NCBI GenBank assembly: GCA_964244115.1
Contig: CAXTHM010000056.1
Span: 1 to 26,333 of the forward strand
Source: CADCWK01 sp964244115
GTDB lineage: Bacteria > Chloroflexota > Chloroflexia > Thermomicrobiales > UBA6265
Direction: 5' to 3'
Length of the DNA stretch: 26,333 nucleotides
In this document: one piece after another, positions 1-7,939 of the stretch
Numbering within the stretch: position 1 is the stretch's first letter
How the letters are laid out: every line of letters begins with the position of its first letter
Made by a program: the position numbers and the translations under genes
Notes under the pieces: model-generated
Seen by the model: the letters and a program-made list of their open reading frames with translations, nothing else
What the model was told of the DNA's origin: nothing
Database searches by the model: none

Positions 1-783
1 GCTGGCGTTGGGGTCTCGGTATGGGTCGCGCTGGCGGCTGCCCTGGGCGATTCGGTTCGGAGCCGTCGCAACTACGTTCAGGTCCTAGAGGAACGGGCCG
101 AACGAGCCGAGCAGACCAGGGAGCAGGTTGCCCGGACTCGGGTCGCTGAGGAGCGACTCCGCATCGCGCAGGAGCTGCATGACATCGTCGCCCACCATAT
201 CGCCGTCGTGAACATCCAGGCCGGCCTGGCGTCCCGGGCGCTCTCCCGGGACGCGATCGGCACCGCCGGTACCGCCATCGACCGGGTGAGCGAGGCGGCG
301 CGGTCGGCCCTTGATGACCTGTCCGCGGTCCTTCGACTCCTGCGGACCCCGGAAGATGTCGAGCCTCGCGACCCCGCTCCCGGTCTCGCTCAGCTCAGGG
401 ACCTGATCCAGTCGTACGGCGATACCGACGATCGGGTTCGATGGAAGATCAGCGGTAATGCCGTCCCGCTCGACGCCGCCTGCGAACTGACCGCCTACCG
501 GGTCATCCAGGAAGCTCTGACGAATGCGACCAAGCATGGCATTCCGGGAGACACGCAGCTCTCGATTTCCTACGAGACCGACAGCCTCACAGCGATCGTC
601 TCCAATCGAATCCGGATCGACCCCGACGGAACCCGATCGCGAACGGCAAGACCGGGATACGGTGTAATCGGCCTGCACGAACGCGTCGGCTCTATCGGAG
701 GGACGATTACCACCGACCGTCAACCCGACGGCCTGTTCGTCGTCCGGGCCGTGATCCCGTTCACACCCGTCCGACAGGGTTGA
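1..783 (+). CDS. Two-component sensor histidine kinase, NarL/DesK type (5' end missing)
   Basis: The frame is open from base 1, so only the last 260 residues are present and the start lies outside the window. The first residues look like the end of a hydrophobic segment, followed by a Glu/Arg-rich coiled linker. The H-box reads RIAQELHDIVAHH, with the phosphoacceptor His at residue 60 of this fragment (codon 178-180), as in the HisKA_3 family. An N-box (VIQEALTNATKHG) and a glycine box (GYGVIGLHERVGSIGG) form the HATPase domain, and the frame ends shortly after. Kinases of this type sit in the membrane, autophosphorylate on His and pass phosphate to a LuxR-type regulator. The regulator gene starts 14 bases downstream, so the two form an operon. 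The stimulus cannot be inferred because the sensing part is outside the window. Confidence 0.93.
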   Translation, partial: AGVGVSVWVALAAALGDSVRSRRNYVQVLEERAERAEQTREQVARTRVAEERLRIAQELHDIVAHHIAVVNIQAGLASRALSRDAIGTAGTAIDRVSEAARSALDDLSAVLRLLRTPEDVEPRDPAPGLAQLRDLIQSYGDTDDRVRWKISGNAVPLDAACELTAYRVIQEALTNATKHGIPGDTQLSISYETDSLTAIVSNRIRIDPDGTRSRTARPGYGVIGLHERVGSIGGTITTDRQPDGLFVVRAVIPFTPVRQG

Positions 784-797
784 GGAGAACCGAGGCA

Positions 798-1478
798 ATG
801 ATTCGCGTCCTGATCGCTGACGACCAGCCGCTCATCCGGGCTGGGCTCCGGGGAGTGCTGGAACTCGAAGACGACCTGATCGTGGCCGGAGAGGCGGCCG
901 ATGGCGACGCCGCCGTCCGCCGCGCCTACGGTGAGCGAGCCGACATCGTCCTGATGGATATCCGGATGCCTGGCACGGATGGCATTGAGGCGACGCGACG
1001 GATTCGCGCCGACGAGAACATGGTCGGGGTTCGAATCATCATCCTGACGACGTTCGAGACCGACGACAACGTCGCCATCGCGCTCCAGGCCGGCGCGAGT
1101 GGGTTCCTGGGCAAGGGCGCGACGCCGGACGAGATCATCAACGCGATTCGAACCGTAGCCGCCGGCGAAGCACTGCTCTCGCCGAAAGCGACGCGGTCGC
1201 TGATCGAACGGTTCCTGGCGCAACCCCAGCTGGCCCCCGACCGCGATGACCCCGACGCCCGATACGCCGTCGCCATCACCGAACTCACCGACCGGGAGCG
1301 GGAGATCGTGGTCCTCGCCGCCCGTGGACTTTCCAACGACCAGATCGGCGAGACCCTCTTCATCTCCTCATTCACCGTCAAGACGCATATCAACCGGGCC
1401 ATGGTCAAGCTCGACGCGCACGACCGTGCCCAGCTCGTCGTCATCGCCTACCGGGCGAAGCTACTGCGAATAGACTAG
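798..1478 (+). CDS. Response regulator, NarL/FixJ family (REC + LuxR HTH)
   Basis: This 226-residue protein has a receiver domain followed by a LuxR-type helix-turn-helix. In the receiver I see the acidic pair D8/D9, the phosphoacceptor D54 in LMDIRMPG, T84/T85 and K106, all conserved positions of the family. The HTH (about residues 155-215) contains ELTDREREIVVLAARGLSN and TVKTHINRAMVKL. I chose the ATG at 798 because MIRVLIADDQP is the usual family start. GAGGAG at 782-787, overlapping the kinase stop, lies 10 bases upstream; a TTG at 780 would extend the protein unusually. It is almost certainly the partner of the kinase upstream. The decayed ABC ATPase gene downstream resembles the usual target of such pairs, so the original output may be partly lost. 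Confidence 0.95.
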   Translation: MIRVLIADDQPLIRAGLRGVLELEDDLIVAGEAADGDAAVRRAYGERADIVLMDIRMPGTDGIEATRRIRADENMVGVRIIILTTFETDDNVAIALQAGASGFLGKGATPDEIINAIRTVAAGEALLSPKATRSLIERFLAQPQLAPDRDDPDARYAVAITELTDREREIVVLAARGLSNDQIGETLFISSFTVKTHINRAMVKLDAHDRAQLVVIAYRAKLLRID

Positions 1479-1583
1479 CCAGCTCCAGGAAGACCGTCCA
1501 GCGAGACGATGATGTCCACGGGGCCAGGCAATAGGCTGAACAGGTCGTACGTTCGCCTTTGGCCTACCGGAAAGGACATCGTC

Positions 1584-2265
1584 GTGATCGTCGTGGATCC
1601 CATCACCAAGTGGTACGGGGACAAGATTGCCGTCGACTCGCTCAGCTTCACTGCTCGGCCGGGCATGGTCACCGGCTTCCTGGGACCGAACGGCTCGGGC
1701 AGATCGACCACGATGCGGGTCACCGAGGGTCTCGATCGCCCGACGTCCGGGACCGCACCCGTCAACGGCCGTTCGCTGACCGATCTCACGGCACCGATGC
1801 GTGAGATTGGCGCCCTGATCGAGGCGAAAACGATCCACCCGGGTCGCTCAGCCGACGATCACCTGTCAGCTCTGGCGGCCATGAACAGTATTCCCAACCG
1901 CCGCGTCCGTGGGGTGATCGACCTCGTCGGTCTCTCATCGGTGGCGAAGAAGCGAGCTGGTTCGCTCTCACTGGGCATGGGGCAGCGGCTCGGCAGCGCC
2001 GCGGCGCTGCTGGGGGATCCCGACACGATCATCCTGGAGGAGCCGATCAAGGGGCTGGACCCGGAGGGCACCCTCTGGGTCCGGTATCTGGTCAAGTCCC
2101 TTGCGGACGAGAGTCGAACGGTGTTCGTCTCGTCCCATCTCCGAGATGGGCCCGACGGCGGAGCACCTGATCGTCATCGATCGCGACCGGATGATCGCTG
2201 ACATGTCCGTCGACCAGTTCCGCCGGGTGGGCAGCGATGGTCGGATCGATGTCAAGACCCAGTAG
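1584..2265 (+). pseudogene. ABC transporter ATP-binding protein, frameshifted and truncated
   Basis: A GTG at 1584, seven bases after AAAGGA (1571-1576), opens a frame encoding an ABC-2-type ATPase: VDPITKWYGDKIAVDSLSF, Walker A GPNGSGRSTT, signature SLGMGQRLG, Walker B TIILEEPIKGLDPEG, and VSSHL. After SSHL the frame goes out of register and stops at 2201. Reading on from 2140 in the next frame gives SEMGPTAEHLIVIDRDRMIAD and stops at 2263-2265, which is exactly the expected family continuation. A small indel near 2139-2142 therefore split the gene. The Walker A Lys is Arg, the Walker B Asp is Glu, and the reconstructed protein (about 227 residues) is well short of the usual near-300. No permease gene follows, although family members normally sit beside one. 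I infer a dead transporter ATPase. A sequencing error could explain the frameshift, but not the substitutions or the missing permease. Confidence 0.82.
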
Positions 2266-2321
2266 GAACCTACGCTGACGCTGTCGCCAGAGGCCTGGCT
2301 TCATCAGGGGAGGACTCCGCC

Positions 2322-3089
2322 GTGGTCGTCGATCCCATCACTGCCCACCCGTTACGTCACGCCCACTGGACCGCCCGCCTCCTGGCGCTCACGACCGATC
2401 GTCGCGTTCAGGTGATCATTCCCGTTGCACTCATCCTCACGAGCCTGCTGACGTACGCGCTGAGCGCCCCGCTCCGGGCCGAAATGCAGAACGCCTGGAC
2501 GGTAGCGACCAGTGGCAGCCAACAGGAGATGGGCGACTACCTGCGCTCCTTCGGTGTCTGGGGGCCGGTGATCTCGCTGGGGTTCATGGTCGCGCAGGCG
2601 ATCGTCGCTCCGATTCCGAGTGGGCTCGTTGTCTTCGCGAACGGGATCGCCTTTGGCACCCTGTGGGGCACGGTGCTGAGTGTCGTGGGCCAGACCCTGG
2701 CTGCGATCGTCTGCTTCCAGATCGCGCGCAGCGTCGGGCGTGGTCCGGTCGAGAGACTGGTTGGACGCTTCGGCCTTCAATCGCTGGACCGAAGCTTCAG
2801 CCGCTGGGGCGCCTACGGCATCCTCTTGCTCAGGCTCATTCCCGGTCTCGCCTTCGATGGCGTCTCCTATGGCGCGGGACTGCTCGACATCCGGTTCCGG
2901 ACCTTCGTTCTGACAACCGTTATCGGCGTCATCCCTCAATCGCTGTTCTACACCTGGATGATCCAGAACCACCCGGACGTGATGTGGACGATCACGCTCG
3001 TCTCAGTGGCAGGATTCGGTGCCCTGGCCCTGGGCGGAGCAGTGTTCGGACTCGTACGACGACGCAACGCTCGATCCGCTGGTAGATAA
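2322..3089 (+). CDS. TVP38/TMEM64 (DedA-like, VTT domain) membrane protein
   Basis: This 255-residue, multi-pass inner-membrane protein begins at a GTG eight bases after AGGGGAGGA (2306-2313). A hydrophobic helix at about residues 25-45 is followed by a polar stretch. The VTT core then contains APIPSGLVVFANGIAFGTLWG, a helix with FQIARSVGRGP, and the re-entrant motif LLLRLIPGLAFDGVSYGAG followed by GVIPQSLFYT. These are hallmarks of the TVP38/TMEM64 branch of the DedA superfamily. Family members are linked to lipid scrambling or undecaprenyl-phosphate transport, but the substrate of this one is unknown. The C terminus ends in a basic RRRNARS tail. It lies 56 bases after the ABC pseudogene, in the same direction, so it may be read from the same transcript or from its own promoter. 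Confidence 0.88.
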   Translation: MVVDPITAHPLRHAHWTARLLALTTDRRVQVIIPVALILTSLLTYALSAPLRAEMQNAWTVATSGSQQEMGDYLRSFGVWGPVISLGFMVAQAIVAPIPSGLVVFANGIAFGTLWGTVLSVVGQTLAAIVCFQIARSVGRGPVERLVGRFGLQSLDRSFSRWGAYGILLLRLIPGLAFDGVSYGAGLLDIRFRTFVLTTVIGVIPQSLFYTWMIQNHPDVMWTITLVSVAGFGALALGGAVFGLVRRRNARSAGR

Positions 3090-3602
3090 GACCCCGCAGG
3101 CGGCCAACCGACCGTCAGGACCGGCGGAGTTGCGGACGTCTGGAGACCGGATTCTCACCGATGCAGAGGAGCCTCGGGCGCCGCCACATGGATCTCGGAC
3201 AGAATCTCCCTCTGGCAACGTGCCATGGAATCGCTCGGGAACCGGTGCAGACCGCTTCCCGAGCGCCACTCCGTCCCGTGTCGAGAGCACTCCCGCACCG
3301 GGCACGACATCGATGCCGAGCCCGATCCCTTTCGGGTCGGGTCTCGCCATGAATCGTTCGCCGGGACAGGCGTGCGTCGCCCGCGAAGTTCCCGCGTGGC
3401 GGACCAGACCTCCCTCCGACTCCACGCCATCTCACCGACCCGCTCTTCCGCAGATCGATGTGCCCGGAACTACTGCGACCGCAGTAGCCCCGATTACTCC
3501 CCACGCATCACGCCGTAGGTGATGGCGAATGACATCGTAGTGAGGACCACCGGGAAGCGTTTCCGCGGGTGACGACTGCTCATCATTGATCGAGGGGACT
3601 CC
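3090..3602 (+). other. Intergenic stretch of about 510 bases without a convincing gene
   Basis: Several overlapping open frames cross this stretch on both strands. None has a plausible ribosome site plus a recognisable or compositionally convincing protein. They are rich in Arg, Ser and Pro, as random GC-rich frames are. The stretch contains a stem-loop at 3321-3341 (listed separately). At its right end GAGGGG (3592-3597) lies five bases before the ATG of the MMPL gene. I see no tRNA or known riboswitch. A decayed gene or a small RNA is possible but cannot be shown from sequence alone. Confidence 0.6.
3321..3341. repeat. Stem-loop: 8-bp stem, 5-base loop
   Basis: CCCGATCC (3321-3328) and GGGTCGGG (3334-3341) pair completely as RNA, with one U-G wobble, around a five-base loop CTTTC. 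No T-run follows on the plus strand. It lies 231 bases after the TVP38-type gene and 261 bases before the MMPL gene, so it could end the first transcript or be part of a non-coding RNA. Neither role is shown. Confidence 0.4.
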
Positions 3603-5852
3603 ATGGCTCGATTGCTCTATCGGATCGGGACGTACAGCGCGACTCACCGGCTCGTCATCATCTCGGCCTGGCTCACGTTCATGACGGTAGCCGGCTTCAT
3701 CGCTCTCACGGCCAGCAGCCTGACGGATGAGGGCTTCACCATCCCTGGTGCGGAGTCCAGCCAGGCGCTGACGACGCTGGACCGCGAGTTTCCGGGCACC
3801 TCGGAAGAGACCCAGCAGTTCGATGTCGTCTTCCAGACCACCGACGGCGGATCCATCCTGGATCCGAACAATGTCGCCATCATCGACTCGACGCTGGCCC
3901 AGGTCGCTCGACTTCCGGACGTAACGGACGCTGCCAGCCAACTCACCGCTGCCGATACCACGATCTCCGAGGGTGGCAACGTCGGTATCGCGAGGTTCTC
4001 GGTGGCGGGTCTGCAGGATGACGACCCTGCAATGACCGCCGTCATGGACGAAGTTGGCCGAATCGCGGAAACAACCAGCGGTCAAGGCATCACAGCAGAG
4101 ATCGGCGGCGGGCCAGACGGCGGGGGTCCGGCACTGCTCAACGTCACCGAACTGATCGGTGCCGGAGTCGCGTTCCTCGTCCTGTTCATCACCCTGGGCT
4201 CCCTCGCCGCCGCTGGCGCCAACATGTTGACGGCGCTGTTCAGCGTGCTCATCGGCGTCGGCAGCGTCCTGGCGTACTCGTCCGTCTCCGCTATCCAGAG
4301 CTCCACCCTTATCCTGGCGATCATGCTCGGTCTCGCGGTCGCTATCGACTACACGCTGTTCATCCTGTCTCGCTTCCGGAGTGAGCTCCGGGACGGACGG
4401 ACCGTGCCTGAATCGGTGGGTATCGCGCTTGGCACCGCAGGGTCCGCGGTGGTCTTTGCGGGTTCCACCGTCGTCATCGCGTTGGCCGGACTGGCCGTGG
4501 TCAACATCCCGTTCATCACCGAGATGGGATTGGCCGCCGCCGCCGCCGTGGTCGTCGCCGTTTTGATCGCTCTGACACTGGTCCCGGTCATCCTCACCGG
4601 CCTTGGCTACCGCACGCTGCCGGCTTCTCAGCGCGATGCCGCCCGGGCCGCGACGATGGTGGCGCCAGGCTCCAGGACGCCGTCAGTGGGGTCGGGCGAG
4701 CCCATGGCATCGACAGACCGGCAGCTTGGGTTCTTCTCCGGCTGGGCGAACGTCGTTACCCGTCGACCGCGAGTCAGCATCTTCTCGATCGTCGCGGTAC
4801 TGGCTCTCCTGGCCTTCCCCGTCCTGTCGATGGAAACCGCTCTGAGTATCCCGGGCGGCGCGGTGAACACCACGGAACGTCGAGCCTACGACATCGTCAG
4901 CGAGAGCTTCGGCCGGGGTTATCAGACACCGCTCATCGTCCTGGTCGAGGGCGACGACGCGACGACGCAGAGCGCCGCCATCGCCGAGACCGTCCGAGGC
5001 CTGGATGACGTCGCGTCGGTCTCACCAGCGCAAGCCAATGACGCCAACACGGCGGCGATCTTCCAGGTGATCTCGGTCGAGGGACCGAACGATGAGCGAA
5101 CTGCGGGTGTCGTGAAGGAGATTCGGTCAGCGTTCGACGGTCTGAGTGGTCTCAACGTCTCGGTGACGGGACAGACAGCCGTCGACATCGATGTGACCAC
5201 GCAACTCAACGGCGCCTTTCTCGTCTACCTGTTGGTCATCGTCGGTCTCGCCCTCCTGCTTCTGATCCTGATGTTCCGCTCGATCATCGTCCCGCTCATG
5301 GCGACCTTCGGATTCCTGCTGTCTCTCGGGTCCGCGATGGGAATCACGATCGCCACGTTCCAGTGGGGATGGTTCGGGTCATTCTTCGGAGTCGGCGAAG
5401 CGATGCCGATTCCCAGCCTCCTGCCGATCATCATCGTCGGGATCCTGTTCGGCCTGGCGATGGACTATCAGGTGTTCTTGGTCTCGCGAATTCACGAAGC
5501 GTACAGCCGGGGGGCTTCCCCTCAGGACGCGATCCTGACTGGTTTCAACCGGTCGTCGACGGTCGTGGCCGCCGCCGCAATCATCATGGGCTCGGTGTTC
5601 TTCGGGTTCGCGTTCTCTGGAGGCGGCTTCGTAGCGCTCATCGGTACAGCGCTGGCCATCGGCATCCTCATCGATGCGTTCATCATTCGGATGATCTTCA
5701 TCCCAGCAACCCTCGCCTTCTTCGGGGACAAGGCCTGGTGGATCCCATCGTGGCTCGATCGACTCCTGCCAAGGATCGATGCGGAGGGAAGCTCTCTGGT
5801 CCCGCCTGCGTCACCGAGGGACGCGGTCGTCGCTGGCTCTCCAGCCGACTAG
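3603..5852 (+). CDS. MMPL family (RND superfamily) exporter
   Basis: This 749-residue protein has the duplicated RND layout. A first transmembrane helix (about residues 16-36) is followed by an extracytoplasmic domain (about 40-180) and five helices, including LGLAVAIDYTLFILSRFR, the MMPL proton-relay helix. A cytoplasmic linker, a second single helix (about 394-412), a second outer domain (about 415-530) and five more helices follow, with FGLAMDYQVFLVSRIHEAY as the matching relay motif. Both acidic Asp-Tyr pairs are intact, which suggests a working proton-driven pump. Actinobacterial MmpL proteins export lipids or drugs; here the substrate is unknown. The ATG follows GAGGGG by five bases. 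The nearby two-component pair and TVP38-like protein fit an envelope-stress block, which is inference. Two hairpins follow the gene. Confidence 0.95.
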   Translation: MARLLYRIGTYSATHRLVIISAWLTFMTVAGFIALTASSLTDEGFTIPGAESSQALTTLDREFPGTSEETQQFDVVFQTTDGGSILDPNNVAIIDSTLAQVARLPDVTDAASQLTAADTTISEGGNVGIARFSVAGLQDDDPAMTAVMDEVGRIAETTSGQGITAEIGGGPDGGGPALLNVTELIGAGVAFLVLFITLGSLAAAGANMLTALFSVLIGVGSVLAYSSVSAIQSSTLILAIMLGLAVAIDYTLFILSRFRSELRDGRTVPESVGIALGTAGSAVVFAGSTVVIALAGLAVVNIPFITEMGLAAAAAVVVAVLIALTLVPVILTGLGYRTLPASQRDAARAATMVAPGSRTPSVGSGEPMASTDRQLGFFSGWANVVTRRPRVSIFSIVAVLALLAFPVLSMETALSIPGGAVNTTERRAYDIVSESFGRGYQTPLIVLVEGDDATTQSAAIAETVRGLDDVASVSPAQANDANTAAIFQVISVEGPNDERTAGVVKEIRSAFDGLSGLNVSVTGQTAVDIDVTTQLNGAFLVYLLVIVGLALLLLILMFRSIIVPLMATFGFLLSLGSAMGITIATFQWGWFGSFFGVGEAMPIPSLLPIIIVGILFGLAMDYQVFLVSRIHEAYSRGASPQDAILTGFNRSSTVVAAAAIIMGSVFFGFAFSGGGFVALIGTALAIGILIDAFIIRMIFIPATLAFFGDKAWWIPSWLDRLLPRIDAEGSSLVPPASPRDAVVAGSPAD

Positions 5853-5868
5853 GTTCGGCAACGAGACA

Positions 5869-5901
5869 GCCGGATCGAATCCCGGCCGTTCGAGATCCGG
5901 C
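5869..5901 (+). terminator. Hairpin downstream of the MMPL gene
   Basis: GCCGGA (5869-5874) pairs with TCCGGC (5896-5901), and TCGAA (5875-5879) pairs with TTCGA (5889-5893), leaving a two-base bulge (5894-5895) and a nine-base loop. It begins 17 bases after the MMPL stop. There is no T-run, so it would be a Rho-independent-like or 3'-end-protecting structure rather than a classical terminator. Confidence 0.45.
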
Positions 5902-5924
5902 AATCGCTCGTCCTCGCGCCCTCT

Positions 5925-5960
5925 GACCGGTCCGACCTGCGGAAACGCAACGGACCGGTC
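5925..5960 (+). terminator. Strong hairpin with a GAAA tetraloop, between the MMPL gene and uvrC
   Basis: GACCGGTCCG (5925-5934) and CGGACCGGTC (5951-5960) are perfect 10-bp complements. Inside them TGCG (5938-5941) and CGCA (5946-5949) pair around GAAA (5942-5945), a GNRA-type tetraloop, with an ACC/A internal loop between the stems. The following bases TTCGCGTTCT are moderately pyrimidine-rich. It may terminate MMPL transcription or be a structured RNA element. It ends 84 bases before the uvrC -10 box, so it is probably outside the uvrC transcript. Confidence 0.55.
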
Positions 5961-6043
5961 TTCGCGTTCTGCGACCGATTCGGACCTGGCCATCTTCAGC
6001 CTCACTGCCGCCCCTCCAGGCAGTTACGAGGAATCTCGCCGGG

Positions 6044-6056
6044 TATACTCGTCTCG
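6044..6056 (+). promoter_or_regulatory. uvrC -10 box with predicted leaderless start
   Basis: TATACT (6044-6049) matches TATAAT at five of six bases and ends six bases before the GTG of uvrC at 6056. A normal start site 7 bases downstream of the -10 box would be at or next to the first base of the start codon, giving an mRNA without a 5' leader. I see no Shine-Dalgarno sequence, which agrees. The -35 region (around 6021-6026, CAGTTA) is weak. Confidence 0.55.
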
Positions 6057-7936
6057 TGAATACAGATCTCCGCCCGACCCCCAGACCCGATTTCTCCACC
6101 CGGCTTGCCGCCCTCGCGGTCGCGCCCGGCGTCTACCTGATGAAGGACGACACCGGCGCGATCATCTACGTCGGCAAGGCCATCGCGCTGCGCAACCGCG
6201 TCCGCTCGTACTTCCAGTCCGAGCGCGGCAAGGACCCCAAGACCCGCGAGCTCGTCCGGCACATCGTCGACTTCGACGTGATCCGGACCGACACCGCCGC
6301 CGAGGCCCTGATCCTCGAGAACGAACTGATCAAGAAGCATCAGCCCAAGTACAACATCCTCCTCAAGGACAGCAAGACCTACCCCTACCTCAAGATCACG
6401 AACGAGGAGTGGCCCCGCGTTATCATCACCCGTCGGGTGGTCGACGACGGGGGCCGCTACTACGGGCCGTACACCTCGGCCGGGCAGATGCACAAGACGC
6501 TGCACCTGCTCAACCGTCTGTTCACCTACCGGAAGTGCGACAAGAAGATCACCGGCAACGACGACCTCTGCCTCTACTACCACATGCACCAGTGCACCGC
6601 GCCGTGCATCAGTGCCGTCGAGCGCCCGGTCTACATGAAGTCGGTCGACAGCGCCGCCCTGTTCCTCTCCGGCCGCGGCGACGAGATCGTGGCGCCGCTA
6701 GAGGACGAGATGCAGCAGGCCTCGGACGCCTGGAACTTCGAGCGGGCCGCCGAGCTGCGGGACCGGATCGAGGCCGTCAACCACGTCCTCGAGCGCCAGA
6801 AGATCGTCAGCCCGAACGGCCTCAACGCCGACATCCTCGCCGTCGCCCAGGGGCCGGGCGGCGACGCCGGGGTCCAGGCCGGCTTCCTCCGCAACGGCAA
6901 GATGCTCGGCAGCGAGTTCTTCGCCGTCCGCTCGACGCTCGAAGATCAACCGAACGAGATCCTCTCCAGTTTCGTCTCGCAGTTCTACATCGACGCCGCG
7001 ATCGTTCCACCCCTCCTGCTGCTCGAGCACCGGCTGCCGGCATCCGAGGAGGAGATCATCGCCCCCTGGCTCCGCGACCGGCGGGGCGGCAGGGTCGAGA
7101 TCGTCGTCCCCCAGCGGGGCGACCGCAGGCACCTGGTCGAGATGGTCGCCAAGAGCGCCCACGAGAACCTCGAGCAGAGCCGGCTGAAGTTCCTCTCCGA
7201 CGAGATGAAGACGACCGCCGCCCTGACGGAACTGGCCGAGGCGCTGGACCTGCCGCGGATGCCACGCCGGATCGAGTGCTTCGACATCAGTACCCTGCAG
7301 GGCACGAATACCGTCGCGAGCATGGTCGTCTTCGAGGACGGCAAGCCGGCCAGGCGCGAGTACCGCCGCTTCACGATCAGGACCGTCGAGGGGTCGAACG
7401 ACTTCGCCAGCATGAGCGAGGTAATCCAGCGTCGCTTCCGCCGGGCCGCCGGGATCGGTGAGGACGGCGAGAAGCGCGCCGCCGACAAGCCGGACGACGG
7501 CAAGTGGACGAAGCTGCCCGACCTCGTCATCGTCGACGGTGGCAAGGGCCAGCTCAGCTCGGCCATCGAGGCGCTTGAGGGGGTCGGCTGGACCGGCCAG
7601 GCGATCACCGGGCTGGCCAAGGAGAACGAGGAGTTGTTCCTGCCCGGCCGGCCGGACCCGATCCTGCTGCCCCGCGACAGCCAGGCGCTCTACCTGATCC
7701 AGCGGATCCGGGACGAAGCGCACCGCTTCGCGATCACGTTCCATCAGCAGAAGCGGAGCAAGACCGCGATCTCGTCGAGTCTCGACAGCGTGCCGGGGAT
7801 CGGTCCGACACGCAAGAAGGCGCTGATCAAGCGGTTCGGGTCGGTCAAGGGCATCCGCGAGGCGAGCGAGGCGGACCTCGTCACGGTCGCCGGGATCACG
7901 CCGGCCCTCGCCGCCCAGCTCAAGTCGAGCCTCTAG
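6056..7936 (+). CDS. uvrC: UvrABC excinuclease subunit C
   Basis: UvrC makes both incisions in nucleotide excision repair after UvrA/UvrB damage recognition. The 626-residue protein is of usual length. It has an N-terminal GIY-YIG nuclease (GVYLMKDDTGAIIYVGKA, about residues 25-42). Four cysteines (C161, C172, C180, C184) have the spacing of the UvrC iron-sulfur cluster, and a UvrB-binding UVR motif (FERAAELRDRIEAV) lies near residue 230. The RNase H-like nuclease half has FDISTLQGTNTV, VIVDGGKGQL and RDEAHRFAITFH, and a helix-hairpin-helix pair with VPGIGPTRKKALIKRFGS forms the C terminus. The GTG start gives the correct N terminus, lacks a Shine-Dalgarno site and sits at the predicted transcription start. 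The next gene begins three bases after the stop, so they are probably cotranscribed. Confidence 0.98.
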   Translation: MNTDLRPTPRPDFSTRLAALAVAPGVYLMKDDTGAIIYVGKAIALRNRVRSYFQSERGKDPKTRELVRHIVDFDVIRTDTAAEALILENELIKKHQPKYNILLKDSKTYPYLKITNEEWPRVIITRRVVDDGGRYYGPYTSAGQMHKTLHLLNRLFTYRKCDKKITGNDDLCLYYHMHQCTAPCISAVERPVYMKSVDSAALFLSGRGDEIVAPLEDEMQQASDAWNFERAAELRDRIEAVNHVLERQKIVSPNGLNADILAVAQGPGGDAGVQAGFLRNGKMLGSEFFAVRSTLEDQPNEILSSFVSQFYIDAAIVPPLLLLEHRLPASEEEIIAPWLRDRRGGRVEIVVPQRGDRRHLVEMVAKSAHENLEQSRLKFLSDEMKTTAALTELAEALDLPRMPRRIECFDISTLQGTNTVASMVVFEDGKPARREYRRFTIRTVEGSNDFASMSEVIQRRFRRAAGIGEDGEKRAADKPDDGKWTKLPDLVIVDGGKGQLSSAIEALEGVGWTGQAITGLAKENEELFLPGRPDPILLPRDSQALYLIQRIRDEAHRFAITFHQQKRSKTAISSSLDSVPGIGPTRKKALIKRFGSVKGIREASEADLVTVAGITPALAAQLKSSL

Positions 7937-7939
7937 CCT

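Noticed and set aside
1584..2342. The shared VVDPIT start of the ABC remnant and the TVP38-type protein
   Set aside because: The similarity covers only about 14 bases and the flanks differ, so it is too short to claim a duplication.
3019..3522. A 167-codon plus-strand frame in the gap before the MMPL gene
   Set aside because: It starts inside the TVP38-type gene, has no ribosome site and a random Pro/Ser/Arg composition; overlapping frames on the other strand look equally random.
5844..5901. A tRNA-like T-arm (ATCGAAT with flanking C/G) after the MMPL gene
   Set aside because: The flanking bases do not pair as a T-stem and no acceptor, D or anticodon arms can be built; the bases form a different hairpin.
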